From DALYDP01 sp964541635 (GTDB lineage Bacteria; Patescibacteriota; Gracilibacteria; Peribacterales; Peribacteraceae): 34,161 nucleotides of DNA. This document shows positions 30,044-34,161 of this stretch, piece after piece; the stretch's first letter is position 1; every line of letters begins with the position of its first letter. The position numbers and the translations under genes were made by a program. The notes beneath the pieces are model-generated. The model had not been told where the DNA came from, searched no databases, and worked only from the letters and a program-made list of their open reading frames with translations. The stretch covers positions 1-34,161 of the forward strand of contig CAZIQM010000005.1 in NCBI GenBank assembly GCA_964541635.1, written 5' to 3'.

Positions 30044-30273
30044 CCCCGCGTATCGACGCGCTCGCGGCCGTCCTCATCCGTCCAAAAACCGCGGAGGGCT
30101 TTGTCCGTTTTGTTGGCCGTGTCCGACGCCTGCCGTTCGATGTCGCGCTCGATCGCTTCCCACTTCTTCCGGCGTTCATTGAGCTCGGCTTGGCGCTCTT
30201 CCGGCGTCTTCGGCCGGTTCACGTCGGGGTTCATGCCGCCGCCCGCGCCGCCGATGGGGGAGATGGAAGACAT
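30040..30273 (-). CDS. Small charged protein, 77 residues
   Basis: A short acidic/basic protein, mostly one predicted helix (PEERQAELNERRKKWEAIER and following), after a Gly/Pro-rich start (MSSISPIGGAGGGMNPDVN). It has no TM segment and no family I recognise. Support comes from TGC-TATACT 6 bases before the ATG at 30273, directly after the terminator of the gene upstream. It converges on the Iron_permease gene, with overlapping stop codons. Confidence 0.6.
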   Translation of the reverse strand: MSSISPIGGAGGGMNPDVNRPKTPEERQAELNERRKKWEAIERDIERQASDTANKTDKALRGFWTDEDGRERVDTRG

Positions 30274-30279
30274 CGTTCC

Positions 30280-30285
30280 AGTATA
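30280..30285 (-). promoter_or_regulatory. Extended -10 box for the 77-residue gene
   Basis: TGC-TATACT, 6 bases before the ATG at 30273 and 4 bases after the upstream terminator's U-run. A clean example of the window's leaderless promoter. Confidence 0.6.
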
Positions 30286-30289
30286 GCAG

Positions 30290-30315
30290 AAAAAGCCATG
30301 ACGGTCGTCATGGCT
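30290..30315 (-). terminator. Terminator after the orphan gene at 30339-30755
   Basis: Minus strand AGCCATGAC, loop GACC, GTCATGGCT, then a T-run. The 9-bp stem is perfect. Confidence 0.9.
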
Positions 30316-30338
30316 TCGCAGGTTCGCGGACGGAGGCA

Positions 30339-30755
30339 TTATCCTTCGGCCATTTCGCGCATCGCGCAGGCGGATCCCACGACTTGCAGTTTCTCCAGCA
30401 TCGTTCGACCGAGTTCGGTCGCCACGATCTCCCGGTGCAACGGTGCCAACGCGGGGTCGGCGGGAACCTGGATGGGCAGCGGTATCCTGCTGTGCACGGT
30501 CGGACAGTATCCCGAGATGAACGCGTGGAGGCAGACCATCCGGAAGATCGCGTCATGACGGGCATGGAGCTCCAGGAAGAGGGGATGCCATTCCCCATCG
30601 AGCGGCACCACGCGCATGCTGCCGTACGTTTCGCCCATCGATCGGGCCTTTTCCCGGAGCATCGACACGAGGCTCATGGGATCGTTTCCGTCGTACCACA
30701 TGCTGTACCAACGCGCCCGTCGGGCGGAGTCCACGTTCAAAATAACCACGTACAT
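30339..30755 (-). CDS. Orphan soluble protein, 138 residues
   Basis: Unknown protein starting MYVVILNVDSARRARWYSMW. The first strand resembles a small alpha-beta fold. Helices follow (SLVSMLREKARSMGE), then a segment rich in His/Cys/Met (HARHDAIFRMVCLHAFISGYC). The C-terminus is helical (REIVATELGRTMLEKLQVV). There is no signal peptide or TM segment. GGAGG lies 7 bases before the ATG at 30755, one of the strongest Shine-Dalgarno sequences here. It has a promoter module homologous to that of the orphan at 15691-16122 and its own terminator. The two proteins themselves show no obvious similarity, so common regulation rather than common origin is implied. Function unknown. Confidence 0.72.
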   Translation of the reverse strand: MYVVILNVDSARRARWYSMWYDGNDPMSLVSMLREKARSMGETYGSMRVVPLDGEWHPLFLELHARHDAIFRMVCLHAFISGYCPTVHSRIPLPIQVPADPALAPLHREIVATELGRTMLEKLQVVGSACAMREMAEG

Positions 30756-30779
30756 CGTATAACCTCCGTTTAGGGGAAT

Positions 30780-30825
30780 GAGCGAACCTTTTAATAAATT
30801 ACACTATTTTTTAAATTGGTCAATT
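30780..30825 (-). promoter_or_regulatory. AT-rich promoter module, copy 2
   Basis: Minus strand TTGACC (-35), 16 bases, TAATTT (-10), with TTGACCAATT, an A-run and a downstream GTTCGCTC. It aligns along its length with the module at 16221-16266. The leader is about 27 bases and includes the Shine-Dalgarno. Confidence 0.6.
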
Positions 30826-30837
30826 ACACCATGGTAC

Positions 30838-30863
30838 AAAAAAGGCCCCTCGACGGGCCTTTT
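30838..30863 (-). terminator. Terminator of the first paralogous exported gene
   Basis: Minus strand AAAAGGCCC, loop, GGGCCTTTT with TTTTTT. Nearly the same sequence as the terminator at 32210-32236. Confidence 0.9.
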
Positions 30864-30871
30864 CGTTCCCA

Positions 30872-32164
30872 TTATTTCACGCACCTATAGACGAGCTTCG
30901 TGCTCGTGGTGGCTCCTTCGATGCCTGTCGTGGAAGCTTCGATCGTGTGTTCGCGACCGTCGCAGCGCGAGGGGGAGACGGCGAAGCGGACCTGGACCCT
31001 TCCCTTCTTCCCCGCCTTTAATTCGCCAAGGGAACAGCTGTAACCCATCGTCTCCTTTTTGCAGGAGTCCGGGATCTGCTGGCTCTTGTACGCCTCCGGC
31101 AGGATGAAGTTCAGGCGCACGTCGGGAGCGCTCTTTTTGCCCGTGTTCGTCACGTTGAAGATGAATTGCGTGTCTACGGAAGGTTTGATGACGACCTTGC
31201 CGTCGATCTTTACCGTCGGTTTGCCCGCCGGCTTCGCGACCTCTCGCGAGGAAGCCATGAAGCCTTTCGTCGTCGTTCCCTTGGGGCACACTGCGTAGAA
31301 GAGGCCTCCCTTATCCGGCGTTGAACGATGTATGTCTTCCGCGCTGCGCACAAAAACCTCCGTTCCGATGGTGATCCCGGTCGTGGCCTTGCAATTCGCG
31401 ATGTCGAAACTCGTGAGCGCGAAACGTGCGTCGATGACTTTCTCCTTTCCCGACGAGATGGCTGGGAGACGGCAAACGTACAAGTCTTTTTCTTCGTTGG
31501 GCGCGTAGGGCGCGCAGCTGATGTCCTTCGAGCTGCCATCCGTCATGAAGGTTCCTGCGCGAGGTAGGTGGAAAATCACATCTACCAATGCCGCGTCGGC
31601 GGGCCCGTTGTTTTTCACCGTCGCGCGAACGGTGACCGGGTCGCCGGGAATGAAATTTTTCTCGACGGGCGCCGCCGAGACTTCGAGGTCCGCCACCGGG
31701 CAGTCAAGGGAGAGGGTGTGGCCGACGTCAGATGAGCCTTTCGTGAGCCCGGAAAGGCTGAAGAAGTAGAAATCGAAGTCCATTTCCCGCGCATCGCACC
31801 ACGTTGTGCGCTTTAGCTTAATGGGAACGGTCTTGAACGTCCCGGGCATGATCGGGCCGAAGTCGCACAACACGTATGCCCCGGACCCGCGCCTGCAGCC
31901 GGGGTTCAATTCCGGGGGGAACGAGAAGAGGCGATCGCCGTATGCATCGCTCAAGCTTCCATTGAGCGCGAGCGTTCCGCTGGAGGGGCTGTTTCCTTGG
32001 GCGGTGAGAGACGCCGTGAACGTCACGATTTCACCCGCTTTGGTCGGCAACTCGGTTGGCCACGTCGCCGTGATCGCGACGTCGGCGGTAAGGGCGAGCG
32101 CGGACGAAGGAACCGCGAACAGCGCGAAGAGAACGGGGGAGAGGACGAGGAGGCGTTTGTGCAT
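30872..32164 (-). CDS. Exported protein with CARDB/DUF11-like repeats, paralogue 1
   Basis: A 430-residue exported protein. Signal peptide MHKRLLVLSPVLFALFAVPSSALA (cleavage near 24). The mature protein is built from Ig-like beta domains of the CARDB/DUF11 type. Their diagnostic pattern is PGDPVTVRATVKNNGPADA (second domain, near 170-190) and QFIFNVTNTGKKSAPDVRL (third). Domains are punctuated by cysteines (DCPVADLEVSA, CRLPA, AVCPKGTTT, DSCKKETMGYSCSLGE) and the chain ends YRCVK. A Lys/Pro linker precedes the third domain. No cell-wall anchor or TM segment is seen, so it is secreted or held by other partners. TACGCT is 9 bases before the ATG at 32164, with TTGGAT 17 bases further upstream. 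Confidence 0.85.
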   Translation of the reverse strand: MHKRLLVLSPVLFALFAVPSSALALTADVAITATWPTELPTKAGEIVTFTASLTAQGNSPSSGTLALNGSLSDAYGDRLFSFPPELNPGCRRGSGAYVLCDFGPIMPGTFKTVPIKLKRTTWCDAREMDFDFYFFSLSGLTKGSSDVGHTLSLDCPVADLEVSAAPVEKNFIPGDPVTVRATVKNNGPADAALVDVIFHLPRAGTFMTDGSSKDISCAPYAPNEEKDLYVCRLPAISSGKEKVIDARFALTSFDIANCKATTGITIGTEVFVRSAEDIHRSTPDKGGLFYAVCPKGTTTKGFMASSREVAKPAGKPTVKIDGKVVIKPSVDTQFIFNVTNTGKKSAPDVRLNFILPEAYKSQQIPDSCKKETMGYSCSLGELKAGKKGRVQVRFAVSPSRCDGREHTIEASTTGIEGATTSTKLVYRCVK

Positions 32165-32173
32165 ATGGATCCG

Positions 32174-32202
32174 AGCGTATGAATAAACGCCCGTACATCC
32201 AA
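32174..32202 (-). promoter_or_regulatory. Promoter of paralogue 1
   Basis: TTGGAT (32197-32202), 17-base spacer, TACGCT (32174-32179), 9 bases before the ATG at 32164. It lies just after the terminator of paralogue 2. Confidence 0.5.
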
Positions 32203-32209
32203 TTGACAC

Positions 32210-32236
32210 AAAAAAGGCCCCTCGACGGGGCCTTTT
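32210..32236 (-). terminator. Terminator of the second paralogous exported gene
   Basis: Minus strand AAAAGGCCCC, loop GTCGA, GGGGCCTTTT followed by a T-run. It separates the two paralogues into different transcripts. Confidence 0.92.
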
Positions 32237-32244
32237 ACCGAGGA

Positions 32245-33534
32245 TCATTTCTTCGTCGCTTTCCCGCATTGCACGTCGATGGACGCGAAGTGGTCGTCCC
32301 AGTATCCAACGAGGACGTTCGCGCTGATCGTCGCCTTGCCCAAGCACGCGCTGGCCGGGGCGGTGACGGTGAAGGAGAACGTTTTTTTGGCTTTGGGAGC
32401 GAGTTTCCCGATCGTGCAGTAGAAGTCGCGTCTCTGCATTTCGTTGCAGCCCTTTGGCGCGGTCACCGTGTAGCCCATCGGCGTCTGTACCTGCATCTGG
32501 TCCTTCGCCGTCAGTTCGACCGCGCCCACGTTCGTCACCGTGACGGTGTACTTCGTGGCGGTGTCGGCTTTCATGCTCTTGGAGCCGGTGATCTTCACCG
32601 CGGGAGCTGCCTTTTTCGTCGTTTTCGCCGGCGCCACGGGTGCTTTGTACGAGTCCTTCACGCCTTTCGGACACACAACGTACATGCGCAATTCGGACAA
32701 CGTTCCCGCCGAATCGTACGATCCCTTCGACTGCACGTACGCGCTCGCGGTGGCGGAGCTGGTCCGACGACAATCGTCGATGTCGCGTTGCGCCATCGTA
32801 AACGTGAGGTCGTACGTTTTGTCTCCTCCCTTGGCCATATCCGGCACCGTGCAAGAGAAGGAGTAGTCGCCTTCTGGCGCACAGGTCGCGTCGGCGCTGC
32901 TGCTCTCTTTCACCCACGTGCTCTTGATGGGTACGTTCATGAAGACGGTCGTGCCTTTCGTGGCCGCAGGTCCCGCGTTCTTCACGCGGACTTTCATCGT
33001 GATCGTGTCGCCCGGCGAATATTCCTTCGGACCCGTCAGTTCGGCGCTCGTGCCAGCGACGGGGCAACCGGTTTCGAGGGTCGATTGTTCGCTCTGCGTG
33101 GAGTAATACGACGGCGTCTCGGTGGAGACTCTCGAACCGACGTAGTAGTTATTTTTATTGCAAAGCTTGCCCCGCTTCAGTGTCATCGATACGTATTTCG
33201 ACGAGCCGGCCGGCAAGTTCGTCACGGCGCACCGGATGCCGTAGTCGCCATCTAATTCACAACCGGACGTCGGCTGCCAATAGAGGTAGCTGTTGTCGTT
33301 CGTTTTAAGCAGTTCGCCCACCCAGAAGTAGGTGTATCCCGAGAACGACGTGCTGCCTTCGTTGAACAGGTTCGCGGTCCACGTGACGGCGTCGCCTTCC
33401 TTCGCGGGTAACGCTTCCGGTTTGGTTAGGGTCATCGAAATGTTCGAGTCCACCGCGAATGCGGAGGGCGGCAGCGCGACGAGCGCGAATGCGAGCGCGA
33501 GAGACGGCAAAACGAAGCGGGTGGTGGTGTGCAT
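32245..33534 (-). CDS. Exported protein with CARDB/DUF11-like repeats, paralogue 2
   Basis: A 429-residue exported protein, a diverged duplicate of the neighbour. Signal peptide MHTTTRFVLPSLALAFALVA ends near PPSAFA. Domains and punctuation match paralogue 1: GCPVAGTSAELTGPKEYSPG, then TITMKVRVKNAGPAATKGTT; VVCPKGVKDS; an Ala/Pro/Lys linker (KAPVAPAKTTKKAAPAVK); TKYTVTVTNVGAVEL; and CNEMQRRDFYCTIGKL. The conserved cysteines at equivalent places suggest shared disulfides. The start at 33534 is chosen from the signal peptide and the matching MH start of the paralogue; a longer frame reaches 33720 but would add a cytoplasmic stretch across a terminator. TACCCT is 9 bases before the ATG. Confidence 0.85.
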   Translation of the reverse strand: MHTTTRFVLPSLALAFALVALPPSAFAVDSNISMTLTKPEALPAKEGDAVTWTANLFNEGSTSFSGYTYFWVGELLKTNDNSYLYWQPTSGCELDGDYGIRCAVTNLPAGSSKYVSMTLKRGKLCNKNNYYVGSRVSTETPSYYSTQSEQSTLETGCPVAGTSAELTGPKEYSPGDTITMKVRVKNAGPAATKGTTVFMNVPIKSTWVKESSSADATCAPEGDYSFSCTVPDMAKGGDKTYDLTFTMAQRDIDDCRRTSSATASAYVQSKGSYDSAGTLSELRMYVVCPKGVKDSYKAPVAPAKTTKKAAPAVKITGSKSMKADTATKYTVTVTNVGAVELTAKDQMQVQTPMGYTVTAPKGCNEMQRRDFYCTIGKLAPKAKKTFSFTVTAPASACLGKATISANVLVGYWDDHFASIDVQCGKATKK

Positions 33535-33543
33535 ATGGTTGTC

Positions 33544-33549
33544 AGGGTA
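33544..33549 (-). promoter_or_regulatory. -10-like box for paralogue 2
   Basis: TACCCT, 9 bases before the ATG at 33534, at the same distance as the -10 of paralogue 1. The match to consensus is weak, but a promoter is needed after the upstream terminator. Confidence 0.4.
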
Positions 33550-33582
33550 CTGGCGGCGGGGGAGAGGTGTCCAATCACCACG

Positions 33583-33605
33583 AAAAAGGACCCCTTTCGG
33601 GATCC
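33583..33605 (-). terminator. Terminator downstream of 16S rRNA
   Basis: Minus strand GGATCCC, GAAA tetraloop, GGGGTCC (one G-U pair), then TTTTT. It lies 208 bases after the 16S 3' end, before paralogue 2. The interval 33606-33812 has no recognisable tRNA, 23S or coding gene. Confidence 0.8.
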
Positions 33606-33812
33606 TTGGTTCGGTGAGCTCTTCGGCGTCACGGCATTGCGTAGTAGAGAGACCTTCCGGACTCATCACCATGGTCCCTTGCGAGGCAAGGCACATGGCG
33701 ATGGGATCATTCCGGGACAATCTGAGTGCGTGTTGGCAAATATGATCGGCCAGAGCACGCTTCGCCTACCGCGACCGCGAATGCGATCGGGTGGCAGAGG
33801 TAATCTCCCTGG

Positions 33813-34161
<349 letters not shown>

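Noticed and set aside
33535..33720. N-terminal extension of paralogue 2 to 33720
   Set aside because: It would place about 62 residues before a clear signal peptide and run across an intrinsic terminator.
33606..33812. tRNA or 23S rRNA downstream of 16S
   Set aside because: I looked for acceptor/T-arm patterns and conserved 23S starts on both strands and found none.

Overview
The window is a GC-rich, gene-dense bacterial chromosome segment of 34,161 bases, apparently the end of a scaffold. It carries core genes (aspS, nrdR, dnaE, ssb, murB, gltX, murG, ftsW, lspA, a SUF iron-sulfur set, the 3' part of a 16S rRNA gene) mixed with many proteins of no recognisable family. The divergent 16S sequence, very tight packing, core genes scattered outside their usual operons and many orphan exported proteins suggest a Candidate Phyla Radiation / Patescibacteria lineage. 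That placement is an inference and is not proven here. TGA is used as a normal stop (for example in ATGA overlaps), so the UGA-to-glycine codes of Gracilibacteria/Absconditabacteria do not apply.

Layout. 1-5724 (minus): aspS (5' part), nrdR, a PH-domain membrane protein with a small membrane partner, and dnaE. 5749-14575 (minus): a five-gene operon in which every junction is a 4- or 8-base overlap; every product has a signal peptide or lipobox, several are very cysteine-rich, and none resembles a known family. This is the best candidate for an undescribed system. 14752-15621 (plus): a single-stranded DNA-binding protein with two OB folds in one chain. 15691-22046 (minus): an orphan gene with a structured leader, then murB, a two-TM protein, gltX, a cyclophilin lipoprotein, murG and ftsW. 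22090-23414 (plus): lspA and a membrane-anchored TPR protein. 23419-28794: a dispersed SUF region (divergent 2Fe-2S ferredoxin, sufC, a SIMPL/DUF541 protein, an orphan gene, sufB, an 87-residue gene, a short sufD). 28772-30755: small membrane and orphan proteins, including an Iron_permease-family protein. 30872-33534: two paralogous exported proteins with CARDB/DUF11-like repeats, each its own transcription unit. 33813-34161 (minus): the 3' portion of 16S rRNA, interrupted by ten N, with a terminator downstream and no 23S gene following.

A second signal runs through the whole window. Most transcription units have a TANNNT -10 box, often preceded by TGn, only 6-9 bases before the start codon and with no Shine-Dalgarno sequence. 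Transcripts would then begin at or next to the start codon, so they would be leaderless. A minority of genes, mostly orphans (starts at 1960, 16122, 25542, 30755), instead have clear Shine-Dalgarno sequences. Three of those have a real leader, and two share a homologous AT-rich promoter module.

Functionally the core genes cover tRNA charging, control of ribonucleotide reductase, replication, peptidoglycan synthesis and lipoprotein processing, and Fe-S cluster assembly. The presence of lspA fits the lipoproteins predicted in the same window.
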